A stretch of DNA of 64,000 bases from Hyperoplus lanceolatus (lineage: Eukaryota > Chordata > Actinopteri > Uranoscopiformes > Ammodytidae), in assembly GCA_026929865.2 (NCBI GenBank), contig CM049398.1, forward strand, positions 15,778,001 through 15,842,000, written 5' to 3'. A program made the position numbers and the translations under genes. The notes under the pieces were generated by a model. It saw only the letters and a list, made by a program, of their open reading frames with translations, did not search any database and was not told the origin of the DNA. Below, piece by piece: positions 53,262 through 63,350 of this stretch. Numbering within the stretch: the stretch's first letter is position 1; each line of letters opens with the position of its first letter.

Positions 53262-56200
53262 AGGCAAGAAACAAAAAGGGAAGAATTGACTAGTTGACTT
53301 AGGGTCTATGCCTAGCTAATCTAATCTTTAACGGACAGACATGGTGTGGGATCAATCCAACTCTCGACAAGAAAGAGAGTTCTATAAATGTCCCATAAAC
53401 GTCAACTTCTTTCTCTGGAGGTGATATAAACAAGGGTATAGCTTCATGATAATGCCATATGTAAGCCTCTTTTAGTTCTGTATTACATCTTTTACATATC
53501 CATCCAAAGAAAAACTCTTGAAAAAAGCTTAAAGGACCCTGTGAAGTTCCTACACATGAAGCGTGCTTATAATTACTTTACTGTCAAGCAGAAACATTTC
53601 TGTATTCATTTAACAGATAGCCTATGCAGGGCTGTACAGTGCCACAGTTTTGATCGCATTTGCTACTGAAATTGATCACGTGCGATTATGTATACAAGTC
53701 CAGTCGCACCAGTGCTAATGAGCAGATGCTGTATGTTTGAGACACAGAGGAGCTATGCACAATACTGCTTAGAGGGCTCTACATTAACACTCTCCAAATG
53801 CGGATGAATGTAGTCTTAGGCGAGTAAGTTATTAAGTCTACCCTCCACTTTGGCTGGTGAAAGATGTGTGCTCGGGATCTGTGCTTGAGCGGCGATTATA
53901 GCGTCTAACTTCACCAACGGTTAAAACAGGAAGGAGACGGCTCTCTTTACATTAACGCAGTCAAGTTAGTGCGTGTGCAAACAGAACATTTCCTGTGCGC
54001 CTTCACAATAAAAGTCGGTTACTAGCCAAATGCGAGTTGACTCTTATTTTGAAGCAGGTAAGAACAAGAAGTTAGCGCTTCACAGCCCTTCAGTCAACCA
54101 TGGACCTATAAAGAAAGCAGTCAACAGCAGTAACTATCTATGATTTAAACAAAGATTGACACAACCTATTTAAATTGGCCTAAATTGTATAACTATGTTT
54201 ACTAATTTATTTAATAGGCTATATATTCAATGTTTTAAAGTATGGTTTTCATTAAAAGAATGAAATGTTCTAAAAATGTCTGTTATTATTAGCCTAATAT
54301 AATAATGATATGTTTATAAAAATATATAGGTATAGACATTATTTTTATAGTTCTATGGGGGGGAAATAATTCTGAATCAGCAAAAAAATTGTCATTGGCA
54401 GGTTAGACTCTTTTGTCTAAATTGCAATCAGTGCACCCCTATTCATTTTTCTACAAATATTACTGCACACTAGGATATCATATTCATTGAGAATCTCAAA
54501 TAAAACCAAGATGACATGCTCAAAGGTAATTAGAGCTAAATGCAAGGGTTAGGGTCATGCAAGTTTTCGATCATACTTTGTGTGCTACCAAATTTATTTT
54601 TGTGCTACTGAATTTTTTTGCTTGCTAGCACCAGTGCTACCACTTTAAAAAATAAGCGTACAGCCCTGCTATGTGTTCAGGGAAGAATATACTTCAAATG
54701 AATGGCCTTTCATTTATTTCAACCATTTCATGCAAACTGTGAAAAAGATTGAACTGAAAAAGCTTGTGGCGTAACTTTATAATGTTCTCCTGTGATGCTA
54801 ATTTTTAGAGCAACCTTTATTGTAACTGTTTCTCCTGATATATTTGGTGTACAGCTTTGTTGTACAGAGGTTAATCCACATGAGGAGAAGCAGCCCTTTT
54901 GCTTGGGAGCTGCAGCCTGATCTTAGCACGGTCACGTATGTTACAAAGAGCTGGTGGAGGAGTGTCATGCTCATTAATCTCAGCGGGGCCTCTTTCCCAC
55001 AGAACCGGCTCTCTGCTCCGCTGCCGTCTGGCCAGCTTGCAGCAGCTGGAGTCCTGTGGGACAGAAAAACACTCCTCATACATACACTACGCTCTTCTTT
55101 TCTCCACTGCCAATTCTAACACCTTGTTGTTTCTCCTGCACTGGCCCTAACTTTCTCCCCTCTGGGTCTTCTCTTTTCCTTGTCTCTGACACACTGACCC
55201 CAGGCTAGCTCGGCCTCAACTCCTCAGTGTGAAGCCCTCTGTCCGGTGACATCAGCCTATGTCCTCAAGGTCACATCGCTTGGCCTTATGTCTCTCAATG
55301 TCTCTCTCCCGCTCTCTATCTCTCTCTCTCTCTCCATATGGAGGCAATTTCCCTCCTGCTCGACAGCCATTAGAACTTGCAAATACATTTTCAGCAAACG
55401 TTAAATAAACAGACAGATTACTTCTTCGCACTCCTGCAACCACTTTGGTCTCAACTGAACCGTAATCTCAAGCATTTTCAGACTCAGCGGATATGGCTAT
55501 ACGTGTTAATCCTCCTGTGGAATAATATCCACGGCCGGGCAAATAATGGTTTCCAAAGGCTTTGTAATAACGTCTGTGTTTATCCCATTAGCATTAATGT
55601 GTGTTTTCTTAACTTGTGGTCAATCTTGCCCATCCAAGTGCAACAATGAATAATTTTTCAAAACGGAACAAGGTGTGGTAATTATGACCAATAAGCAAAA
55701 CTTGCTCATTGAGGTAACTGTTAAACTTGGACCAATGTGAAAAGACCGTGCCAGTGTTTTTCAGCTACACACGACTTGCTTTGTTCTCCAGCCTCAAAAG
55801 AATATCTACCAAAATGCCTGGTGTACTAGATTATTTGAAAATAAGATGTTAAAAAAACTGTGTACTTTAAAATTGCCGTATCTCAGCCAATGCTGCCCCA
55901 AGCACCCATTCCACAATGTTTAAGATACAAAATGCGAAAACATGTTTGTCAGTGTGGTTGTGCGCAGTGGACACATTTATATAAAAATATAACAGCAGAG
56001 TTAAGGCAGCCCGATGTTAGACCTCCATCCGCCCTCCGGCTGTGTTTCTTCAGGCTGGCTGTGGTGGCTCGCCCCTGGGTGAAAACGTTTTGGTGTCTAC
56101 TGGGCTCAGAGGCTGCGGCCTGTGGGATCCAGGAGCAGGGCTGCCCATCACCAAGACCCAGACAACCTCCCACTTTACAAGATGTTTTGCTGGATGTTGC

Positions 56201-58267
56201 CCTCTGAGCCTTTTTTTTCTTTCATTCTTTTTACTGTAATAGCCATGCTGATATTCAGAGAGGCAGCCTAAACTGTTCAGTTAACAGAGCAGTATGGCTG
56301 TGTGTGAGGTGAACACACAGACACACACACACAATGAAAGATGGATACAGAGGGAGACTGTTGGTGATTCTTACAGGCACAGAATCGGTCTGTGAAAAGC
56401 AACAAAAAAAGGTACAAAACCACAAAGCACAGGATCCCTTTCAACTGTTGTTTTACTGCAGTCTGTGTTTCCAAAAGTAATGCGAAACAGGCTTTCAATC
56501 TTAATTCAGAACAACTTTACAATCATATCAAAAGGGCCAACTCCTGCACAGAAGCCCGATTAGCACGCTACCCCGACTACACACCACCAAACATTAAACT
56601 AAGGCAGTGATGTGGCTAAACACTGCCTGTTGCAGCTAAAAAGACACAGATGAACACATGGCCTTTATTTTCCCGACCTCGAGAGAACTTGGCCCTTCCA
56701 ACCACATTTTCTCTTGCCATGTTGGAGAAAGTTGCATCATGGGAAAGAGAAATAAGAAACTCACCTTGGCGACACTCATCTCCCACGAACCCTGGGCAGC
56801 ATCTCCACTCCAGCGCGGTGACCTGCTTGTAGGTGACCTTGAACGACGGCCTGATCACAGTCCTGTAGCTGGGGAAACAACAGCACACGGTCGTTGCCGG
56901 CTTCAGGGACATTTTGTCATGATTACCACAGTTTGTTTTCATCTGGTTTTGTTTTCACGCCGTATCAACTAACTATCCTGTCGTTTCAGATCCCACCATT
57001 ACCCTCTGCCTCGCAATCACTTCGATCCCCTCACCTGGAGTCAATTCCCCACATCAGTTCCCTCAGCATAATACACCAACCTTCTTTCATTGAGTCCCTG
57101 CCAGATTGTCTTGTGTTCCCAAAGTCAAGCTTTCCAGCATTAATATCCTGATTACCTGACCAACCTGTTCTGACCCTATACTCGCCTGTTTTTGGACTTG
57201 GTCCTCTTCAGATTTGCCTGCCTGTTTTACTTCTGTCGCCTGGTTTTGACCCTGCCTGAAATGCTAGTAAAGATAATATTGATCAAGAATTTGACCATTT
57301 CATTATAGTGCTTTTGCGTTCACATATCTGCCAGTATACCAGCGGACTTAACAAGTGTTCTGCAGCGACATGCAGAAACACACACAAACAAACAAATGCA
57401 CACACATGATCAAGTAGAGCTTTAGTGGACAGTGGAGTAGAGGAGAGGAGAGAGGAGGTCAATGGCAGGCAGAAAAAAGGTTGAGTACCAGATTTGAATA
57501 GTAAAAATGGCAAATATTTGTAACTTACTTGAATTTCGCTTTTACATGCAGTCCCTTCTATTTCTAAATGGGAAACACTTTTAAAAGTGAATCTTAATAA
57601 CTGTACCTAAAGATCTTCTACTATAATTGTCAATACCAACATTTCAAATTACAGAAAAAACCTTTAAGGTACGAGAAAGGCCCGATGTCTTTTTTTTTCT
57701 TTTACTAAATGACTAAATCTGCCCGTGCACACCTTGCAGGACACCTCATATGTACATCAGCATCAGAGCATAAGGACTCGAGGGTACCTGACGACATTAG
57801 AGCAGGGTCCAGGCCATCGACAGCCCTGTAACACTCTCTGCACTGAGGTTGATGTCCCGTTGTGCACCTGACAGGACACCGTTCTGGACACAGTATACTG
57901 ACACCAGTTCCTAAAGTACAAATGAAATACATTTGACAATACATATGACATGAGGGAAATCCAACCCAATCAATGCTATTAAGAAATCATGTGAAAATGT
58001 TTAAGCATTTACCAAAACATAGCCTAATGTTTCTGCTCAGGACACAGAATCGGAATTTCATTTTAAATGCACACGTACTCACCTGAGTTGGGAGCCGGTA
58101 CCTGGCGGTCCGGTGCTGCCGCTCTGTTCTGATTTGATGCGCTGTCGCTGCACAGTGATGCCTGGAAAGCGATAAACAAACCCTGTTCCCAGCGAGGGAC
58201 GCACTAAACTCATCCACATGCACAGCGCGTAGAGGAGTGAAAAAGCCATTATGTCCCTTTGATTCAT
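37930..58267 (-). CDS. col26a1: Collagen type XXVI alpha 1 (EMI-domain collagen), complete, 14 exons
   Basis: This is a secreted extracellular-matrix protein of 443 residues; the human protein is about 441. Exons, in transcript order: 58267-58083, 57910-57788, 56868-56765, 44559-44498, 44362-44236, 43595-43491, 43409-43281, 41156-41073, 40558-40506, 40417-40355, 39921-39895, 38846-38802, 38712-38628, 38069-37930. All have GT/AG borders and consistent phases, summing to 1332 nt. Residues 1-28 are a signal peptide. The EMI domain spans about 63-142, with [22 protein letters not shown] and EWRCCPGF. A short linker follows, then Gly-X-Y repeats (about 203-264 and 293-369, interrupted), then a coiled coil at 370-395 ([20 protein letters not shown]) reading on into EHMIGVHD, as in COL26A1 rather than EMID1. 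The tail ends RQRRAPL. Sequons occur in HNGT and LNCT. The ATG at 58267 was used; the ATG at 58249 is an alternative. The gene is head-to-head with srprb, 1.3 kb apart. Intron 3 is about 12.2 kb. Confidence 0.93.
38143..38325 (+). repeat. Same dispersed repeat family, plus-strand copy in col26a1 intron 13
   Basis: GGAATAGTTTGACATTTTTG, then AAACAGCTAACCTGGCT and CCTCCTACCGGCACTTCTAA. Forms the left half of a head-to-head inverted pair with 38330-38562. Confidence 0.55.
38330..38562 (-). repeat. Same dispersed repeat family, minus-strand copy in col26a1 intron 13
   Basis: Read on the minus strand: AAGGAGTACTTTGACTTTTT, GGTAACAAAATCCACCTACC, AGCACCTCCTAAGCTCACC. It is a second copy in the opposite orientation, ending about 65 bp from exon 13. 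Confidence 0.55.
39788..39873. repeat. (GT)n tract ending in (GC)n, beside col26a1 exon 11
   Basis: GT tract of about 77 bp followed by GCGCGCGCG. On the col26a1 transcript it reads (CA)n and begins about 20 nt after the exon 11 donor. Confidence 0.95.
39895..39921 (-). other. col26a1: col26a1 exon 11, a 27-nt collagen micro-exon
   Basis: This is the smallest coding exon of col26a1. It encodes GLAGELGLP, three Gly-X-Y triplets, in phase 0 on both sides, with AG acceptor (ctgccag) and GT donor (gtaagt). Skipping it would remove exactly three triplets and keep frame. About 20 nt beyond its donor the transcript enters a long CA repeat. Confidence 0.85.
40977..41048. repeat. (CA)n tract beside col26a1 exon 8
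   Basis: CA tract with one CCTA interruption. On the col26a1 transcript it reads (UG)n and begins about 24 nt after the exon 8 donor. Confidence 0.95.
41459..41646. repeat. (CA)n microsatellite, compound
   Basis: Imperfect CA/CG-containing tract in col26a1 intron 7. Confidence 0.95.
45025..45163. repeat. (CA)n microsatellite
   Basis: Imperfect then pure CA tract in col26a1 intron 3. The 196-residue frame crossing it is not a gene. Confidence 0.95.
46555..46660 (+). repeat. Diverged teleost repeat (CAACTATT.GATGGA.TGCCATGAA family)
   Basis: AACAACTATTCAATGGACTG followed by CCATGAATTTGGTA and a GTGACCCCCTTGAATTTT segment resembles a common fish interspersed repeat. Old and short. Assignment by memory only. 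Confidence 0.45.
49341..49378. repeat. (GT)n microsatellite
   Basis: GT tract in col26a1 intron 3, about 150 bp left of the opposite-phase CA tract at 49528. Confidence 0.95.
49528..49626. repeat. (CA)n microsatellite
   Basis: CA tract in col26a1 intron 3. With 49341-49378 it could form a GT/CA inverted pair in RNA. Confidence 0.95.
50535..50640 (+). repeat. Second diverged copy of the same teleost repeat
   Basis: AAAACTTTTGGATGAACTAT, AAATTTAACACAGATATTCA and GTTCCCCTCAGGATGAATCA match the order of the family represented at 46555-46660. It lies in col26a1 intron 3. Confidence 0.45.
53193..53259. repeat. (AC)n microsatellite
   Basis: Pure AC tract of 67 bp in col26a1 intron 3. Confidence 0.95.
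53627..54668. mobile_element. hAT-like non-autonomous transposon in col26a1 intron 3
   Basis: CAGGGCTGTAC at 53627 and GTACAGCCCTG ending 54668 are inverted termini with CTATG directly outside both ends (53622-53626 and 54669-54673). Only five bases match, not the eight usual for hAT, so the target duplication is uncertain. The interior has no transposase frame and is AT-rich. Confidence 0.5.
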
Positions 58268-59603
58268 CCCTGACAGAGATACCGACGATTTAAGTAAATC
58301 CTGTTAAGTTATAAATCCCTCTTAGAACAGTATCTGCAGTGGAGTGGGGAAAGACTCATTCTAAGCAAACCCCGCTGAACCCGTTAATGAGTTGGTAATT
58401 TTTTATTCTTCCCGACGAGAAACAAACTGGCCCTCTCAAGAGCCCAAAATGAATGACACACAGCCTCTTCCTATAGAATAATGCGGTCTTCTGACGTTTG
58501 ACATCGTTCCGGGGACTGAGGAGTCAAATATCCAGTGTGCGTAAAAGGCGCGCTAAGTGCGAGGGCAGGAGACTGAGTGCGTAAAAGCGCATCTGGTCCC
58601 GATAATTTTTTTTCTTCTACCTACGACCCTTCAGTTGTTCTCATGATACAGGTCATATGATGTGAAAGTGATGGCCAATAATGAATTTTCTCTCTTTGCC
58701 TAATTCCCGAACTGATAGAACAATAAGATATGCCCTACGGGACGTATTTTAAGCCTATCCGTTAAGCCGTTTGACGTAGGCTAAATTACTGTAGGCTATA
58801 ATAGAAGCACGTTTGATGCCTTTAACAAAAAACTGATCACCAAGCATCGTAGCCAGGAGGTTTTCTTTATCTGAGTCCTTAAACCTCTTTACGCACTGAA
58901 ATAAATGAACAAAAGAGTGTAATAGAGTTCCAAAGAAAAGTTTCTGGGAATTAGCTGGATATGAAGTTATAAACATGGGAAGAGTTGATAAAAGGAATTA
59001 AAATGACCAACGGTCAATCAAATTATGTTATTATAATTATCCTTTTTTTAACTTACTGTCTTATGATTTCAAATGATGTCAAATATCTAACTAATTATCT
59101 CTAATTTTGACATATTTTTTTGTTTATTGCGTCGACGTTTTGACACTGTCTGGCAGTATAATTATGAATGGTATTACCTCATCATTTTGACTTAACATCT
59201 CACAGTTTTGATTTACTAAGCCAGGTTTATGACTTATTACCTCATCATTTTGAATTCAATTTGGAAGTCAAAAGTAGGCTATTTAATTTTTTTTTATTTT
59301 TTTGTCTTACCTCATAGACCATTTTTTTTTTTTTTTAATTTCCCCTGGAGGTGTTTTTTTCCCTGGAGGTAGCTGTCTTGCATATTTGTACGACAATGGA
59401 GAAAAACAAAAGGTGAAATCAAACTGTATTTTTTTCTGGGACACACTGACTGGTCCCAGACCAGTTCATGAACCACCATAAGCCACTAGACAGAGACAGA
59501 CTAGTCCTGTTCTGCAGCGCCCCCTTTCGGCAACGGAGGCTCCGTGCAAGCCGTAAAAGGAAGCAGACGTGTCCCACTGTCACATTAGCTTTCGAGCGGA
59601 CAG
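58268..59603. promoter_or_regulatory. Intergenic region between divergent col26a1 and srprb
   Basis: This is the 1.3-kb head-to-head interval between the col26a1 start (minus) and the srprb start (plus). The two ends are moderately GC-rich with some CpG (58480-58600 and 59460-59603), and the middle is AT-rich with homopolymer T runs (59283-59338). No convincing TATA box was seen for either gene. It must hold both proximal promoters; whether they share elements is unknown. Confidence 0.5.
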
Positions 59604-61532
59604 ATGGAGGCAGACAGCACCGGTGGCAACAACATGGAGGAAAAGATGGACGCGGAAATGGCAGAAAACCCGTTTGAACCGTACGTTGAAGCCGTTCGCC
59701 AGCAGCTGGAAGACCAGGACCCTGTTTTACTGATTGGACTCATCGTCGCTCTCGCGGTCGTTATCATCACGTGCGGTAAGAAGTTTGGGCCTAGCCTTTA
59801 GCTTAGCGCAGTTAGCTACAACGAGAGGACTTGTTCAGTATTATTGACTATCTTTGCTTCGTTGACATACGTGCTTTCTTATTGTATTTCCTCCAGTTTT
59901 CCTAAAATACTTCCTCACCAGCAAAACCGTCAGAAGCGCCGTGCTGCTGGTCGGACTGTGTGACTCCGGGAAAACCCTCCTCTTCAGCCGGGTGAGTGGT
60001 AACCTAACGTGGGTCGCCACGTCTCCCAAACATAGGCTACATGCGTGACAAGTTCGCGGTTAATCTGCCTTATTTTGAGTGATTTGGTGTGTTTTTGGCA
60101 GCTGTTGTCAGGAAAGTTCAGGCGCACACAGACCTCCATCACGGACAGTAGTGCCCCATACAGAGCCAAGAACGACAGGGTAAGAAAAAGCATCTTCCGT
60201 CTCATCTCATCATCGTCATAATTTTATGAGAAGCATGGTCCGCAGCTGTCCCCTCTGCTTCTCTTTCTCAGGGCACCACCTGGACTCTCATAGACCTGCC
60301 AGGACATGACAGCCTTCGCCCTCAGTACCTGGAGAAGTTCAAATCCGCAGCCAGGTGAGAACAGGACAGGACAGCCTGTCTGACCTACATGTACTCTACT
60401 TTCCATCTGCTAAGCAGGGTACTTAAAACATTTTTTTATTTAAATCTTCCCAAAAGAAGAATGGCCTTTATTACCGTAGTTTTAAAAGCTTTCAAAGCAA
60501 TTCTGGAGTAGCTTGATGTCGAAATCTCCTCGTGATCCGCTACCTGTTCTTACTGTGCGTCCTCTGAAATATCCAGTATTAATAAACAACCTAGGCTCTG
60601 TAAACTGGTGGTATGTAAACAATCCGTCGATAGCAACATGACAGTTTACAGAGCGTAGGCTGTGTATTACCAGTTTTTTTTCTCTCTCTCCGGCTAACAC
60701 ACAGTACGGAGAGGTAGCAGTTTGTGTGGAGATATTCCCTGATTTTGACAAGCGTTCTCCGGAAACACTTTTAAACTGCAGGAGTACTGCTCCCGATCAC
60801 ATCCTCCTCATTATCGCTCTCTCTCACTTGTCTCTCCAGAGCCATTGTGTTCGTAGTGGACAGCGCCATCTTCCAGAAGGAGGTGAGAGATGTGGCTGAG
60901 TTCCTGTACGTCCTGCTGACTGACACCGTCATCTCCAGGAATGCCCCAGCTCTCCTGCTGGCGTGCAACAAACAAGGTTCAACACTGTACCTCTTGTCTG
61001 CATGTAAAGTTGCTTATTTGTTAAATGGTGCCATTATTTACTGTTTTTGTTTTTGTTTTGTATACTTCAGATATAACCATGGCTAAATCAGCTAAACTGA
61101 TTCAGCAGCAGCTGGAAAAGGAAATGTAAGTTAACGATTGATGGTGTATGTTTTGGGCTGTGTTTCAGAAGTTTCAAGAACCTTTCAGTAACATTCACAC
61201 CAATGTCTCACTAATTGGGATTCAGGGATCAAACCACCACCCCTGCTGCGATCCAAACCCGGACCGTCACTACCTTCTCCTGAGCCTTTCTTTTGATGTA
61301 TAACCGTTTTGTTTCCCGTAGGAACACCTTGCGGGTGACGCGCTCTGCAGCCCTGAGCTCTCAGGACGGCTCGGTGGGCGGCAGTGTGTACCTGGGGAAA
61401 AAAGGCAAAGACTTTGAGTTCAGCCAGTTGCCCTTGAAGGTGGAGTTCCTGGAGTGCAGCGCCCGCGGCAGCAAGGGTGAAGAAGGGGATGCAGACATCG
61501 AGAGCCTGGAGAAGAGCCTGGCTAAACTGTAA
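59604..61532 (+). CDS. srprb: Signal recognition particle receptor subunit beta, complete, 7 exons
   Basis: SRPRB is a Ras-like GTPase with one membrane segment that anchors the SRP receptor alpha subunit to the ER during co-translational targeting. Exons: 59604-59775, 59897-59991, 60102-60179, 60272-60354, 60840-60976, 61071-61125, 61322-61532. All have GT/AG borders and sum to 831 nt, giving 276 residues (human 271). A transmembrane helix lies at about 40-62 (VLLIGLIVALAVVIIT). GTPase motifs: G1 GLCDSGKT (77-84), G2 around QTSITDS, G3 DLPGH (123-127), G4 NKQD (186-189, split across exons 5 and 6) and G5 CSARG. The start ATG lies in GC-rich sequence about 1.3 kb from the divergent col26a1 start. 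The N-terminus is acidic and lacks a signal peptide, as expected. Convergent with wdr53. Confidence 0.96.
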
Positions 61533-62169
61533 ATATCAGCAACATCCTCAGGGCAAGATACTGCCTGAAAGACAAAGCCCTGGGACCAATGTCCACTCCC
61601 CACCTTCAGTAATCGAAGGAGGGATGGAGGATGCGTGTCTCGGTGGAGGATTTTTTCCGGCAGGAGAAAGCTGTCAGACATGGTCCTATATGTGCTGCAT
61701 TTCAATGTAGTAACTTAAATGACGTAAATGAAAAGGTGGAAGAACTTTGGAGACCCATTCAATCAAAACACACCAAAAAGACTGACAATTATGAAGCAGT
61801 TTGCTGACAAATGGTCATGAGCTTATGAATCTTACTGTGAACCTTGAAGCGCTGGGATTCTGCTTGTCTGTTTAAAGAAATTAGGTGTTAAAATTGCAGT
61901 TTAAATTAAGTAATCACGATAGGCCGTCTCGTGTTTTTCATAATTTCAGTTTAAAACTTATTTTCTGACCTTAAAACCGCTGAATTGCATTTATTGATGA
62001 TCAGTAACATTCAGTCTTGTGCCTTGCCTCCTTCCCCTTGTATTCTTATAGAAAAGTGTTTTGTTCATTTGCAAAAAGGAATGGCGGATTACTTGTTTGA
62101 AAGTGTTGAGTGAATACAGTGCATTTGCAATGAATGTATGATTTTGTGTTTGTATTCGTCTTGCTTCAA

Positions 62170-62175
62170 AATAAA
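62170..62175 (+). terminator. srprb: Poly(A) signal of srprb
   Basis: AATAAA about 640 nt downstream of the srprb stop, followed by a T/G-containing stretch, is the best candidate for the 3' end. The intervening 3' UTR holds no other gene. Confidence 0.6.
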
Positions 62176-62344
62176 GCTTTGAGTTTAAAGTATATTATAT
62201 GGCGATTTAAAATAGGCAAATAAGATTAATAGTAAATCAGAAATTATTAATGATACAGTTAAGCAGCAAACATGATTGTTTTACTAACACGTCTACCTAC
62301 AGAAACCAAACTTAACTGTACAGCCAGTAGTAAGCTGATGTTTA

Positions 62345-62537
62345 CCATTATTTAAATTTTTTTTAAAGATTTTTTTGGGGCATTTTTATGCTTTATTGAT
62401 AGTGCAGAGACAGTGGTGAAATGGGGCAGAGAGTGGAGTGACATGCAGAGAATGACCGCGGGCGGGAATCGAACCCGGGTCTGCTGCTGGGCCCGGGGGG
62501 GGGGACGCCCTACCAACTGAGCGAAGGACGCACCCTT
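62345..62537 (-). repeat. tRNA-derived SINE, copy 2 (between srprb and wdr53)
   Basis: Same family and orientation as the copy at 33262-33451. It has GCTCAGTTGGTAGGGCGTC and GGTTCGATTCC boxes and the shared TTTATGCTTTATTGATAGT and GTGAAATGGGGCAGAGAG segments (plus-strand reading). Both copies have a G homopolymer of variable length inside the tRNA-like head. Confidence 0.7.
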
Positions 62538-62990
62538 ACCATTAATTTCTAAAACATCTTCACTGTTAGAAGTGTGGCTGTGTTATTTGTGTTTCTAAGT
62601 CTCTAGCCCCAGAAAGAGAATTGCGTAGCAAAACGTTTCATCTTGGAAGAGCTCACACTTTTCACACTTCATCTTTCTGTCTGGCACCTGGTTTGGATTG
62701 AGATGATTTGAGTTTAAAAACATCGCCGACTCAGCTCAAGATGAAAATTTCTCTTGTAATTTTTATAGTCCCCAAAAATGCACATATTGCAAATATATTT
62801 CAAAGGGTTTTTTTATAGGACCACACACAAAAAAAACCTCACTGAGCCATAACTAGAGTAGAGCTTAAATAAATGAGGGAAAACAATCACACATTCACTT
62901 TGTTAAAGGCTGTGTGAAAACTCATCAAATAAGATGTTTTGAGATGTTTGTCTGCTTCTGTAGAGATTGGTTTCTGCCCACAATTCAGAC

Positions 62991-62996
62991 TTTATT
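62991..62996 (-). terminator. wdr53: Probable poly(A) signal of wdr53
   Basis: TTTATT on the plus strand reads AATAAA on the minus strand, about 355 nt downstream of the wdr53 stop. With the srprb signal at 62170 this would leave about 0.8 kb between the two convergent 3' ends, including a SINE. Confidence 0.45.
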
Positions 62997-63350
62997 AAAA
63001 GATCCTACAGTCAGGTAATACACCAATCACCGTTTAACCTAGAAGTCCAAATAACGATGTAGCTTAGTGGTAACCCTGCATGCCACATATAGCAATGACG
63101 CCGGATCGACTTAAGCAGGCGACTTTAGCCCAGACACACACAAAATGTTCTAGCCTCTCCAGATTTACTCGATCCATTAAAAAGGCAAAAAATACCCCAA
63201 AAATATATAAGAAAAAATTCACAGAAGGTGTGTATACCATTTCATTTGAAAACTTTTTTAAATGTGTTTAAACTAAAAATAAAGCAAGTCAAACTAATAT
63301 GCTGCTATGACCAGAACACAAGATTAAAGAGCATGTTGTAAAGTGTGTGA

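Larger units (their letters stand above)
44560..56764 (-). other. col26a1: col26a1 intron 3 (12.2 kb)
   Basis: This is the largest col26a1 intron, between the second EMI exon and the ECLNC exon. It holds CA/GT microsatellites (45061-45163, 49341-49378, 49528-49626, 53193-53259), two diverged copies of a widespread teleost repeat (46555-46660, 50535-50640) and a hAT-like non-autonomous element (53627-54668). No further exon was recognised. The longest open frames across it run through the CA tracts and have no gene-like features. Confidence 0.75.
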
